Source: an uncultured Alphaproteobacteria bacterium (lineage in GTDB: Bacteria; Pseudomonadota; Alphaproteobacteria; HIMB59). From it: a stretch of 64,000 nucleotides of DNA. The stretch spans positions 109,750-173,749 of the forward strand of contig CABZNL010000001.1 in the NCBI GenBank assembly GCA_902527045.1. Reading direction: 5' to 3'. The notes under the pieces were generated by a model that was not told the DNA's origin, made no database searches, and worked only from the letters and a program-made list of their open reading frames with translations. The position numbers were made by a program, and so were the translations under genes. Shown here one piece after another: positions 7,626 to 16,214 of the stretch (its first letter is position 1; each line of letters opens with the position of its first letter).

Positions 7626-9458
7626 TTGATATCACTTTTGGGTAATGGGATCGTTTATGTATCGTTAATTCTGACAGTCTTATTTTATGTTAAATTATTA
7701 AAAAAATTAATCCGCTCAGAGGTTTTATCTTTAAGAATAATTTATTTTATAAATCTATTACCCTTCATACTTTTAATATATGCATTTTCAATTTCAGATT
7801 TTACACTGCTTAACGTCATTGAAAATTCTTATATTGATGATCCATTATTTTACAAAGTAACATCTGCATGGGGCAGTCATGAAGGTTCAATTTTGCTATG
7901 GGTATTTTTAATCAACTTATTTGGTATTTTTTTTCTTAACAAAAATCACACAGTTGAGATACACAAGAATATTATATTCATCTCTACTTTATTTCTGCTT
8001 TATGTAATGATTAGCTCAAACCCTTTTACTTATATAGAACCAAATGAAGAAATATTAGGTTTGGGTCTAAATCCTATTTTACAGCATTTTTTATTTGTCA
8101 TTCACCCACCTACGTTATTTCTGGGATACATTGGTTTGGTTATTCCCTTTGTGTTATCTGCTCACATGTTAATAAAACAAGATTTTTCAGAAAAATTATT
8201 TAAAGAGATGCTGATTTGGTCAAAAATATCATGGTTTTTTCTGACGGCTGGTATTGTTTTAGGATCATATTGGGCTTACTCAGAATTAGGTTGGGGAGGA
8301 TGGTGGTTTTGGGATCCAGTAGAAAATATCTCCTTAATCCCATGGCTATTGAACACTGCTTTAATACATTCTCTAAAAGTTTCTATTAAAAGCAATCAAC
8401 TTAAGCTATGGAGTTTAAATTTAGGGCTATATTGCTTTATCGCATCCGTATTTGGAACATTTTTAGTTCGCTCGAATTTAATTGTATCTGTTCATAGTTT
8501 TGCAACAGACCCGCTTAGGGGATTATTTTTGATAATAATAATTGGATATTTATTAGCCATGACAGTGCGATTAAATATAAAAAGTATTTCAAATTTTAAC
8601 GAAGACTCGTTTAATTTATTTAGTAAAGAGAGTTTTCTTTTATTAAATAACATATTTTTTATCTGTTCGGCACTAGTTGTCTTTATTGGAACAGTTTACC
8701 CTCTATTTAGCGAAATGATCCTTGAAACATCAGTCTCTGTGGGTGCACCCTATTATAATTTTGCTTTTAATTTGTTACTAGCACCATTAATTTTGTTTAT
8801 GGCTTTTGCACCTCAGATTAGTTGGGGGAAACATGAGAAGAAAGATAAATATTTACCCTATATTTTAGTCTTATCTTTGGTAATTTCTTTGGTGTCTTTT
8901 TACTTATTTGAAAATTTTTACTTTGCGTTAAGTGTTTTTATTACAGGACCTTTATTTATAAAGAGTATTTTAGTTTTTAATACTAATGTGAAGAAAAATT
9001 TAAATTTTTACTCTCAGTGGTTAGCACATTTAAGTATTGGAGTCTTTATAATTGCCGCTGTGTATACAGAGCAATTTGATTATGAAGAAAATCTACTATT
9101 TGAAAAAAATAGCTCTAATGAAATTGCACTTCAAAATGATAAAATTGCACTAATTAAAAATATTAAAGATGAAAGCTTTCAGAATTATCAAAAGATATCA
9201 GTAGACTTATTAATTTCTAATGGGCAGCAGAATAGACAGCTCTCTCCTTCAAAAAATATCTATCAACCCTCAGGGCAAGTCACAAATGAGGTTAATACTA
9301 CCAATATCCTTTTTGGCCAGTATTATGCAACAATATCAACCATTGAAAGTGATCAGGTAGGAATTAATTTAGTATATAAACCATTTATAAATTTATTATG
9401 GTTGAGTTCAATTATGCTAATTTTTTCAATATTTTTATCGATAGTTAAAAGGAAATGA
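7626..9458 (+). CDS. ccmF: Cytochrome c haem lyase subunit CcmF
   Basis: A 610-residue polytopic membrane protein with the CcmF WWD signature GGWWFWDPVEN near residues 217-227 and conserved periplasmic His contexts (AWGSHEGSILLW, FVIHPPTLFLGY). CcmF attaches haem to the CXXCH motif of apocytochromes together with CcmH. The start is TTG at 7626, directly after the ccmE stop codon, and no ATG is available before the first membrane helix. It overlaps ccmG by 4 bp. The length is close to the usual 640-660 residues. Confidence 0.97.
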   Translation: MISLLGNGIVYVSLILTVLFYVKLLKKLIRSEVLSLRIIYFINLLPFILLIYAFSISDFTLLNVIENSYIDDPLFYKVTSAWGSHEGSILLWVFLINLFGIFFLNKNHTVEIHKNIIFISTLFLLYVMISSNPFTYIEPNEEILGLGLNPILQHFLFVIHPPTLFLGYIGLVIPFVLSAHMLIKQDFSEKLFKEMLIWSKISWFFLTAGIVLGSYWAYSELGWGGWWFWDPVENISLIPWLLNTALIHSLKVSIKSNQLKLWSLNLGLYCFIASVFGTFLVRSNLIVSVHSFATDPLRGLFLIIIIGYLLAMTVRLNIKSISNFNEDSFNLFSKESFLLLNNIFFICSALVVFIGTVYPLFSEMILETSVSVGAPYYNFAFNLLLAPLILFMAFAPQISWGKHEKKDKYLPYILVLSLVISLVSFYLFENFYFALSVFITGPLFIKSILVFNTNVKKNLNFYSQWLAHLSIGVFIIAAVYTEQFDYEENLLFEKNSSNEIALQNDKIALIKNIKDESFQNYQKISVDLLISNGQQNRQLSPSKNIYQPSGQVTNEVNTTNILFGQYYATISTIESDQVGINLVYKPFINLLWLSSIMLIFSIFLSIVKRK

Positions 9459-9937
9459 AAAAAAATTTAATAATACCTGTGATGGGAGTAATGGTACTAG
9501 TTGTTTGTGTAATTTTTTATTTAAATCAAACAACAGATAAAAACAACAAACAAGAAGAAATATCTAACTTAGTGTTTGAGACACCTAATTTTTATAATGG
9601 TGAATTGATTGATGAAAAAGCAATGGGTGAATTTTACGTTGTAAATTTTTTTGCATCTTGGTGTAAGCCTTGTCTGGCAGAACATCCTCTTTTAATGGAA
9701 ATGAAAATACAGGGAATAAAAATTATTGGTGTTAATTTTAGAGATGACGAAAAGAATTTCAAAGAATGGATTAAAGAACACGGTAACCCTTTTGAACACA
9801 TCTTAAGGGATGATGGGACTATTGCTTATGAAATGGGGTTAATTGGCGTGCCAGAAACATATTTTATTGTAAATAAAATTATCCAAAAAAAAATACAAGG
9901 GCCTTTGTTTTATGAAGATATCGAGCAATATTTATAA
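9455..9937 (+). CDS. ccmG: Periplasmic thiol:disulfide oxidoreductase CcmG/DsbE
   Basis: A 160-residue membrane-anchored thioredoxin-fold protein: N-terminal anchor (about 5-23), active site ASWCKPC with C70 and C73, and a cis-Pro loop at GVPETY. The FFASWCKPC and GVNFRDD contexts are typical of DsbE/CcmG, which reduces the haem-binding cysteines of apocytochrome c. It overlaps ccmF by 4 bp and ccmH by 26 bp. Confidence 0.95.
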   Translation: MKKNLIIPVMGVMVLVVCVIFYLNQTTDKNNKQEEISNLVFETPNFYNGELIDEKAMGEFYVVNFFASWCKPCLAEHPLLMEMKIQGIKIIGVNFRDDEKNFKEWIKEHGNPFEHILRDDGTIAYEMGLIGVPETYFIVNKIIQKKIQGPLFYEDIEQYL

Positions 9938-10283
9938 ATTAATAATTACAATTATAACAATTCATATGTCTGCGATTAGCTTTGCTGGCGTAAATGAATT
10001 AAGCGATTATTACAAAACAATTAGATGTTTGGTTTGTGAGGGACAAAGCATACAAGAGTCCGATACAGAATTTGCTATAAATTTAAAAGAACAAATTCAA
10101 AAAAAATATAATTCCGGAATGACTGTTAATGAGATTGATTTAGAACTAGTAAAGATTTATGGTGAGGAAATATCTTTTAATCCCCAAAAGAATCATTATT
10201 TGCTCTGGGGTACACCTTTAATTATACTCTTCATAATTTTTATATTCATAAGAAATAAAATCAAATTCTTTAAAAAAATATAA
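9912..10283 (+). CDS. ccmH: Cytochrome c maturation protein CcmH (short form)
   Basis: A 123-residue periplasmic protein with an N-terminal signal sequence. The CcmH redox motif is RCLVCEGQSI with C39 and C42, then a helical domain and a C-terminal membrane helix (about 97-115) followed by a basic tail. It corresponds to the N-terminal, CycL-type half of E. coli CcmH. No gene for the TPR partner (CcmI/CycH) follows; the next gene is convergent. The last gene of the ccm operon. Confidence 0.93.
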   Translation: MKISSNIYKLIITIITIHMSAISFAGVNELSDYYKTIRCLVCEGQSIQESDTEFAINLKEQIQKKYNSGMTVNEIDLELVKIYGEEISFNPQKNHYLLWGTPLIILFIIFIFIRNKIKFFKKI

Positions 10284-10302
10284 GAGATACGATTATAGTA
10301 GT

Positions 10303-11148
10303 CTACCTGATTAGATTATATTTATTAATCTTTAATTTTTTTCGTTCATTGGTTGGTAAATGTTTATTCAACTGTCGGTTAATCAGACCGAACAAACCAA
10401 TTATAATTAAAGTTAATAATATGAAATAAAAGCCAACAATTGGATAAGGAACAAAGGGATTAAAGGTCTTATCAGCAAAATAGCTAGCATAATAAATTGC
10501 ATCCCCTTTTTGTTGCCAAGCAGGAAAACCCGTAAAGAAAACCAATGTTGTTGCATGAAACATAAAAATTGCTTCATTGGTATAGGAGGGCCAAGCTAAA
10601 CGAAGCATAGTTGGCCAGATAATACGTCTAAATTTTTTAATCCCTGTAAAACCAAATGCATCCGCAGACTCTAAATCCTGACTTGGAACAGCACGCAGTG
10701 CACCGTAAAAGATTTCTCCTGCATAGGCAGATGTATTTAAAAACAAAACAATTAAAGCGCCTAACCAAGCCTTTGTAAGCCAACGTGTTTCAACAGTTAC
10801 AACAAGAAATCCTAAATCTATATCAACTCCTAGCCTTGGTAAAAGTACAAATAAATCATACGCAAAGAAAAATTGAATGAATAAAGGCGAGCCTCTGAAA
10901 ATAAAAATAAAAGCTCGACATGGAGCGTTTAACAAAGATAATTTTGAATTTTTCCCTAAAGCCAAAACAGTGGCAAAGAAAAAACCAAACAATAATGCTA
11001 AGATTGCAAAATATATATTCCAAATCATACCCGATCCGATTAATACAAATTGCTCACAAAGTGTTATATCGGCCTTTGGTAAAAGTCTCTCTCCATACCC
11101 TATAGATCTGAGGCCGTAATCAGAAAGAGTTTGTAAACAGCTCGACAT
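10303..11148 (-). CDS. Polar amino-acid ABC transporter permease (HisM/OccM-like)
   Basis: A 281-residue membrane protein with a His/Glu/Gln/Arg/opine-type permease domain of five or more helices. The cytoplasmic coupling loop ALRAVPSQDLESADAFGFTG carries the EAA-type motif (here ESADAFGFTGIKKFRRIIWP). The segment IFIFRGSPLFIQFFFAYDLF is the characteristic 'RGTPLLVQLF' helix of the family. It pairs with the permease encoded by the overlapping gene at 11148 as a heterodimer. The N-terminus is longer than usual by about 40 residues. Substrate cannot be read from sequence; opines, arginine or another basic amino acid are possible. Confidence 0.9.
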   Translation of the reverse strand: MSSCLQTLSDYGLRSIGYGERLLPKADITLCEQFVLIGSGMIWNIYFAILALLFGFFFATVLALGKNSKLSLLNAPCRAFIFIFRGSPLFIQFFFAYDLFVLLPRLGVDIDLGFLVVTVETRWLTKAWLGALIVLFLNTSAYAGEIFYGALRAVPSQDLESADAFGFTGIKKFRRIIWPTMLRLAWPSYTNEAIFMFHATTLVFFTGFPAWQQKGDAIYYASYFADKTFNPFVPYPIVGFYFILLTLIIIGLFGLINRQLNKHLPTNERKKLKINKYNLIR

Positions 11149-12014
11149 TAAACTGCCTTACCTGCCATAGTTGCTTGCCCTTTAGAAAGCCGTGTAGAAA
11201 GTTTATCTAAAACGGATTGAGATAAATAAGTTAGAGATAAATAAAAAATCATCAGTACACCAAAATACCAAGCACGCCAATCTGGATGAGGGTATTCGTA
11301 TACGCCCGTTTTAATTCCACCTAGTTCTTTAGCCCAATAGACGATGTCCTCAATACCCAAAAGAAATAGTAGTGGAGTTGCTTTGATTAAAATCATCCAT
11401 AAATTTGATAGACCTGGCAGAGCATAAATCCACATTTGTGGAATAAGAATTCTTCTAAAAATTTGACTTGATGAAAAACCATAGGCTTCTCCTGTTTCTA
11501 TTTGAGCTTTTGGGACTGCAGCCATAGCACCGGATAAAACATTGCCCGCAAAAGCCCCAAATACAAAGCCAAAAGCAAGTAAAGCAAGAGAAAATCCATA
11601 AATGTCGTGAACCCATTCATTAGCCGTGTTCAAAGGGAGTTTTGCAGCTGCACATACAACAAAATCGTTACCTTGCCTAACTGCCTCTGTAACATCAGAG
11701 CATAAAACTTTGTGTCGTAAATATTCAAAAGCCTGATCAAGAGCTATTGGAATGAATAAAAAGAATACGATATCGGGTATGCCTCTAATCATTGCAAGAT
11801 ATCCTTTTCCAAAAGCTCGAACTATTTTTAAAGATGATCTAGCAGCAGTGGCTCCAGCAAATCCAAATGCCATCGCCAATGGGGCTGCCAAAGAAAGCAA
11901 ACCCATCACAACAAAAAATGAATAATAAAACGACATATGTTTTGCTGTGGTGATATAACATGATAACCACATTAACCCTTCAAGGGTTTTAGGGTCTACG
12001 CAATAACTAAACAT
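11148..12014 (-). CDS. Polar amino-acid ABC transporter permease (HisQ/OccQ-like)
   Basis: A 288-residue permease of the same family as its neighbour. It has MIRGIPDIVFFLFIPIALD for the family 'RGTP' helix and an EAA loop, AMAAVPKAQIETGEAYGFSSSQIFRRILIP. A periplasmic insert of about 50 residues with Cys residues (VLCSDVTEAVRQGNDFVVCAA) lies after the second helix. It overlaps the FAD oxidoreductase by 8 bp and the second permease by 1 bp, so the three genes form one transcription unit. Confidence 0.9.
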   Translation of the reverse strand: MFSYCVDPKTLEGLMWLSCYITTAKHMSFYYSFFVVMGLLSLAAPLAMAFGFAGATAARSSLKIVRAFGKGYLAMIRGIPDIVFFLFIPIALDQAFEYLRHKVLCSDVTEAVRQGNDFVVCAAAKLPLNTANEWVHDIYGFSLALLAFGFVFGAFAGNVLSGAMAAVPKAQIETGEAYGFSSSQIFRRILIPQMWIYALPGLSNLWMILIKATPLLFLLGIEDIVYWAKELGGIKTGVYEYPHPDWRAWYFGVLMIFYLSLTYLSQSVLDKLSTRLSKGQATMAGKAV

Positions 12015-13101
12015 CTATTAAATTCTCTGATTTATAGAATGTTTGTGGAAAAAAATCTTGAATTAAATTATTTCTTTTCCCTGTAATAACTTCATAGATA
12101 CCAAGCTTGCCAGCTAGTGGTGCATTAGTTATGCCTGAATGCATAACTGCTAAATAAATTCCATTAATTTTTTGACCTTTACTGTTTACAAGGCGGCCGA
12201 TCTTTGGCCTTCCATCAATGGGCAATGGTCTGCTTCCAAGAGTAAAATAATCTAAGATCATCTTTCCATTATAGTTGAGCCTAGTTGCCATGTCTTGAAC
12301 AAGTTTTTCAGCAGTTTCCTTTATGTTTTGCACGTTGCTCACGTCATCATCAAATCTTCCACCTATTATTAACCTGCCTTTATCATCTTGCCGAGCATGG
12401 AATTCAAAACCTGTGATTGGGTGATTTAATAAACTTGGTAACGGATTTGTATAAGCTAACAAACCTAAACTCGATCGCATTTCAAAATGAATATCTATGG
12501 TTGATAATAAATCAGGAGTGCCTAGTCCTGCAGTTATTACTACTTCGTTATCATAAATAATTTCATCATCAGTTCTTACACCTTTAACCATATTGTCCTC
12601 ACAAACCAACTCTTTAACATTAACTTTTATTATTTTTGATTCACTTGCTTTTAAAAGTTCTTGTGTTGCCCTAACACCCTCAATAGCCAAGTCATCCATG
12701 CCAAAGCCAGCCAAAGCTGGACTGTTTATTAGGTTTGGTAAATACCCTTGTAACTCCGATTTAGTTGATATTTTTACTGATTGGCCCCAACTTTGATGTT
12801 GTTTTATGGTTTGATGTAATTCTTTCTCATCGAGGTCCCAAATAAATGCACCCTTAGAGGAATGCTCTATGTTTGAAATGTCATTTATTAATTCTGGCCA
12901 GTAGTTCAAATTGGCCTGACGAAAAGAGGCATAGCTTTTATCATTATTGGCATATCCATTAACCCAACCCCAGGTATTGGTAGTAGCTTGATTTTTATCC
13001 CCAGGGAGATCAGATGATAAAACAGTAATTTGATCTACACCCTTTTGATGTGCGTGGTACGCAAAAGATGCTCCTACAATTCCTGCACCAACTATAATCA
13101 T
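12007..13101 (-). CDS. FAD-dependent amino-acid/amine oxidoreductase (DAO family)
   Basis: A 364-residue flavoprotein. The N-terminal dinucleotide fold is IIVGAGIVGASFAYHA (GxGxxG at residues 5-10). The C-terminal FAD-binding strand is IYLAVMHSGITNAPLAGKL, the DadA/glycine-oxidase/sarcosine-oxidase type pattern. Family members oxidise D-amino acids, N-methyl glycine derivatives or opines. The gene is inside an amino-acid ABC import operon, so its substrate is probably the imported compound or a derivative of it (inference). The combination resembles the octopine/nopaline catabolic loci of Agrobacterium, but there the oxidase has two subunits. Confidence 0.85.
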   Translation of the reverse strand: MIIVGAGIVGASFAYHAHQKGVDQITVLSSDLPGDKNQATTNTWGWVNGYANNDKSYASFRQANLNYWPELINDISNIEHSSKGAFIWDLDEKELHQTIKQHQSWGQSVKISTKSELQGYLPNLINSPALAGFGMDDLAIEGVRATQELLKASESKIIKVNVKELVCEDNMVKGVRTDDEIIYDNEVVITAGLGTPDLLSTIDIHFEMRSSLGLLAYTNPLPSLLNHPITGFEFHARQDDKGRLIIGGRFDDDVSNVQNIKETAEKLVQDMATRLNYNGKMILDYFTLGSRPLPIDGRPKIGRLVNSKGQKINGIYLAVMHSGITNAPLAGKLGIYEVITGKRNNLIQDFFPQTFYKSENLIDV

Positions 13102-13155
13102 TGTATGTTGGACTTTATATTATGTTTGAGTGTTTATTGAATAAATAGTGTGAGG

Positions 13156-13189
13156 AAAAAATGGATGAGGACGGAATAACCGCCCTCAT
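13156..13189 (-). terminator. Terminator or attenuator after the binding-protein gene
   Basis: On the minus strand an imperfect stem, ATGAGG-GCGG against CCGTCCTCAT with one internal mismatch and a 5-base loop, is followed three bases later by TTTTTT. It lies between the solute-binding protein gene and the FAD/permease genes, the usual place of a partial terminator that lets binding protein exceed permease. Confidence 0.72.
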
Positions 13190-13214
13190 GTTTTGTAATT
13201 TAAATTAAATAGTC

Positions 13215-13937
13215 TTAAAAAGTTGCGGCTTCGAAACCAAACCACTTTTTAATTAGTGCATTTAACGATCCATCATCCTTCATAGAGCTAATTGCTGCAT
13301 TCATTTTTGCTTTTAACTCTCCATCAGATTCACGGATACCCATTCCTACACCGCCGCCAATAGAAACTTCTCCTATATTAGCGAATTCACCATTTGACTC
13401 TGTAATAATGGATGCGAGATAGTCACCATCAGCTAAAACAGCATCCGCTTCACCATTTTGTACTGCAGAAATTGTCTCTTCTGCTGTTGCAAATTCAACT
13501 AGGGTTGCTCCACTTTCAGCTACATAACCGGCTTGAATAGTTGCAGTTTGAGCTGCAATGACTGCACTATCTACATCAATGTCTGCGCCACTCATGCCCA
13601 TGTAAACTGATGGAGATGGTGGAAAATAATCTTGTGTAAAGTCAATCACTTCATCACGCTCTGCAGTAATTGACATACCAGCAATAATTGTATCGTAGTT
13701 ACCAGATACTAAATTAGGAATAATAGAATCCCACTCGTTTATAACCCAAACGCAATCTAGATTTGCACGAATACAAAGCATGTCGCCAACATCTTTTTCG
13801 AATCCATCAACTTCGCCATTATCATTAATAAAGTTATATGGGGGATAAGCTCCCTCAGTGCCCATTCTTACGGTGTCAGCATAAGCAGAACTAACCATAA
13901 AGAAGGCAGCAAGAGCTGACAGTATTATTTTTTTCAT
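13215..13937 (-). CDS. Amino-acid ABC transporter periplasmic binding protein (family 3)
   Basis: A 240-residue protein with a Sec signal peptide (MKKIILSALAAFFMVSSAYA, cleavage after residue 20). The mature protein begins with the family 3 pattern VRMGTEGAYPPYNFIND, then GFEKDVGDMLCIRANLDCVWV with a probable disulfide Cys pair, and DSIIPNLVSGNYDTIIAGMSITAERDEVIDFT. This is the lysine/arginine/ornithine/opine-binding subgroup. A strong AAGGAG ribosome binding site precedes the ATG. First gene of the leftward transport operon. Its base composition is richer in G and C than its neighbours, consistent with high expression. Confidence 0.93.
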   Translation of the reverse strand: MKKIILSALAAFFMVSSAYADTVRMGTEGAYPPYNFINDNGEVDGFEKDVGDMLCIRANLDCVWVINEWDSIIPNLVSGNYDTIIAGMSITAERDEVIDFTQDYFPPSPSVYMGMSGADIDVDSAVIAAQTATIQAGYVAESGATLVEFATAEETISAVQNGEADAVLADGDYLASIITESNGEFANIGEVSIGGGVGMGIRESDGELKAKMNAAISSMKDDGSLNALIKKWFGFEAATF

Positions 13938-14051
13938 CTTTTTTCTCCTTGTTCTTCCTCTATGAGATAGAATAATAATAAATATATATAAACTATATTG
14001 TAATAAATAGATAAACTTTTTCTGAAATCGCTATAGAAATTTTCCTAAAAT

Positions 14052-14435
14052 CTAAGAAGAGTAAAAAAGATCTGCATTGATAATGCTACCATTTTGAATA
14101 TCAATATTATTATAACGAATATTCCCTTTAATTTTAGCAGTTGATTTAATATGCAGATCTTTTGCATGTATATCACCATCAACCTCTCCTTCTATCGTAA
14201 TTGTATCTCCAGTGATAGTGCCTTTAACATATGCATTAGATTTTAAATAAATTGTTGATGATTTTATTGTACCAGTTAGATATCCAGCAAAATCAATATA
14301 ATCTTTAGCCTCAATCGAGCCATTTATTTTGATATCTTTAGCTAAATTCGACTGGTTAATATTTTCTTTATCTATATCAAAATTAAAAGTTGTTTTTTCC
14401 TCAACTTTTTTTTCACTGCTACCAAATATTGACAT
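14052..14435 (-). CDS. Bactofilin (second of a tandem pair)
   Basis: A 127-residue protein with a disordered N-terminus (about 30 residues) and a DUF583 right-handed beta-helix. Repeating units such as GSIEAKDYIDFAGYLTGTI, GTITGDTITIEGEVDGDIH and AKIKGNIRYNNIDIQNG show the GxI...xxGxxxG pattern of bactofilins. These are nucleotide-independent cytoskeletal filaments used in cell shape, stalks or polar localisation. It overlaps the upstream bactofilin gene by one base. Confidence 0.9.
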   Translation of the reverse strand: MSIFGSSEKKVEEKTTFNFDIDKENINQSNLAKDIKINGSIEAKDYIDFAGYLTGTIKSSTIYLKSNAYVKGTITGDTITIEGEVDGDIHAKDLHIKSTAKIKGNIRYNNIDIQNGSIINADLFYSS

Positions 14436-14902
14436 TAAACATCCTCTTTTTGATCATTAAGATCATTTTCAGTTTTATCTTCTTTTTCAATAGGATCCAA
14501 ATTGGTTGAGTATGAATGGACACTGCCTCTATGCCTAATTGTTCCTTGTATTTTGGCACCATAACTCACTTGCAGTGATGAATATTCTATAGTCCCTTTA
14601 ATGTTGGCTGATTGGTTAACAATCAAATATTGATCACTGTTTATATCTCCCTCAACGTTACCTGAGATAGTTATGTCACTTCCTGACATGTCTCCATTAA
14701 AAATTCCTGAACTATTTAGATTTATGTTTGAGGAGTTAATTGTTCCACTCAGAGTTCCAGATATGTCTGAAACTTCGGCTCCATCTATTCGTCCCTCAAT
14801 TCTTACTCCGGCACCAACATTGACAGTTTTTGAATCATTGTCCGCATATTCATTAACTGATCCTTCGTCTTGATCAATAGATTTATGTTCTTCAGTGCTC
14901 AT
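14435..14902 (-). CDS. Bactofilin (first of a tandem pair)
   Basis: A 155-residue bactofilin. After a 28-residue acidic N-terminal tail comes a DUF583 beta-helix, with units VRIEGRIDGAEVSDISGTLSG, SSGIFNGDMSGSDITISGNVEGDI and SANIKGTIEYSSLQVSYGAKIQGTI. A charged C-terminal tail of about 25 residues follows. Tandem bactofilins can co-polymerise. The peptidoglycan M23 peptidase often found beside bactofilins is not in this neighbourhood. Confidence 0.9.
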   Translation of the reverse strand: MSTEEHKSIDQDEGSVNEYADNDSKTVNVGAGVRIEGRIDGAEVSDISGTLSGTINSSNINLNSSGIFNGDMSGSDITISGNVEGDINSDQYLIVNQSANIKGTIEYSSLQVSYGAKIQGTIRHRGSVHSYSTNLDPIEKEDKTENDLNDQKEDV

Positions 14903-15125
14903 ACTAATCTTATATAAACTACTTATAAATATATGCTTAATTCACATAAAAGCATAATCTTAAAAATTAAAAAAATTAAATTTACTATAAAAAACGTTGA
15001 TTTTATTGACTTATAAAAATTAACAAATAATTTAGGGCATAATTTTATTATATATAACTATTATTATTTATATTTATCTTCTAACAATATTAATGAATTA
15101 GAAAAAATGAGATATTAACTAAGAA

Positions 15126-15890
15126 ATGAAAATATTAGAGTTAAGCAGATTAGAAAAAAGTTTTGGAGATAATAATGTACTACAAGGGGTTGATTTGCTT
15201 GCTAATCAAGGTGATGTCATAAGTATTATCGGAAGCTCAGGCTCTGGAAAAAGTACTCTTTTAAGATGTATCAATTTTTTAGAAACTCCTAATTCTGGGA
15301 CAATTAACGTTCTAGGGGATATTATCGATTGTCAAAAAGAGGATCTTGATAGCCCCAACAAAGACATCCAATCAAAAATTACCTCTATCAGAAAAAAACT
15401 AGGTATGGTCTTTCAGAGCTTTAACCTATGGACTCATATGACAATTTTAGAAAATATTATTGAAGCTCCAATTCATGTATTAGGAAAAGATAAACAAGAG
15501 TCGGAGAGCATGGGAATGGACTTATTAAAACAAGTTGGAATAGAAGAGAAAGCTAATGAATACCCCGCACATTTATCTGGAGGACAACAGCAACGAGCAG
15601 CGATCGCTCGGGCCTTAGCCATCTCGCCTGAAATTTTACTATTTGATGAACCAACTTCCTCCTTAGATCCAGAATTGGTTGATGAAGTTTTATCTGTGAT
15701 AAGAAAATTAGCTGAGGGAGGAAAAACGATGTTAGTGGTAACTCATGAAATGGAGTTTGCTCGGAAAGTTTCAAATAATGTAATTTTTCTTCATGATGGC
15801 CTGGTGGAAGAGGAAGGACATCCTGACACAGTTTTCTCAAATCCCCAATCAGAGCGATGTAGAAATTTCTTATTTAATAGACGCGAATAA
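15126..15890 (+). CDS. Polar amino-acid ABC transporter ATP-binding protein (HisP/OccP-like)
   Basis: A 254-residue ABC ATPase: Walker A GSSGSGKST near 37-45, Q-loop MVFQSFNLWTHMTILENI, signature LSGGQQQRAAIARAL and Walker B ILLFDEPTSSLDPELV. The FNLWTHMT string and the overall form are those of the HisP/OccP subgroup serving polar amino-acid importers. It is almost surely the ATPase of the transporter at 10.3-13.9 kb, but is separated from it by two bactofilin genes and is on the opposite strand. The 223-bp gap before it is AT-rich and holds its promoter; I could not fix -35/-10 boxes. Confidence 0.95.
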   Translation: MKILELSRLEKSFGDNNVLQGVDLLANQGDVISIIGSSGSGKSTLLRCINFLETPNSGTINVLGDIIDCQKEDLDSPNKDIQSKITSIRKKLGMVFQSFNLWTHMTILENIIEAPIHVLGKDKQESESMGMDLLKQVGIEEKANEYPAHLSGGQQQRAAIARALAISPEILLFDEPTSSLDPELVDEVLSVIRKLAEGGKTMLVVTHEMEFARKVSNNVIFLHDGLVEEEGHPDTVFSNPQSERCRNFLFNRRE

Positions 15891-15912
15891 TAATTTTTTA
15901 TAATTTATCACA

Positions 15913-16200
15913 GTGAATTCACTACTACTCTTTTTGGTAAGACTACTAGATTTTTACACTTTAATTGTATTCTTTTACGTAGTCGTATCTTGGTTGTTTC
16001 ACTTTAATATTTTAAATAGTCAAAATGTATTTTTATGGAGAGTTTTTGAAAGTTTAAAGAAACTCACTGATCCTCCTCTAAATTATATTCGAAGATATCT
16101 GCCTAACTTTGGAGGAATAGATATCTCGCCAGTGCTATTGATATTAATTATTTATTTATTTAAAGATTTATTAATTGAATATTGGCCAAGAGGGCAATAA
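15913..16200 (+). CDS. YggT family membrane protein
   Basis: A 95-residue protein with two hydrophobic segments flanking the family region (FESLKKLTDPPLNYIRRYLPNFGGIDISPVLLILIIY). YggT proteins have the pattern L..lTePlL.piRr.lP.lggiDlSpiv. Their role is unclear, with links to cell division placement, osmotic response and SepF-like functions. The start is GTG at 15913 without a clear ribosome binding site. It lies 14 bp before folD, so co-transcription is likely. Confidence 0.88.
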   Translation: MNSLLLFLVRLLDFYTLIVFFYVVVSWLFHFNILNSQNVFLWRVFESLKKLTDPPLNYIRRYLPNFGGIDISPVLLILIIYLFKDLLIEYWPRGQ

Positions 16201-16214
16201 AGGGAGAATAAAAA

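Noticed and set aside
10877..11119. Two plus-strand frames over the permease gene
   Set aside because: They lie within a clear permease gene on the other strand and show no family features.
14903..15125. TTGACT near 15008 as the -35 box of the ATPase promoter
   Set aside because: No acceptable -10 hexamer lies 16-18 bases downstream; the nearest CATAAT is 26 bases away.
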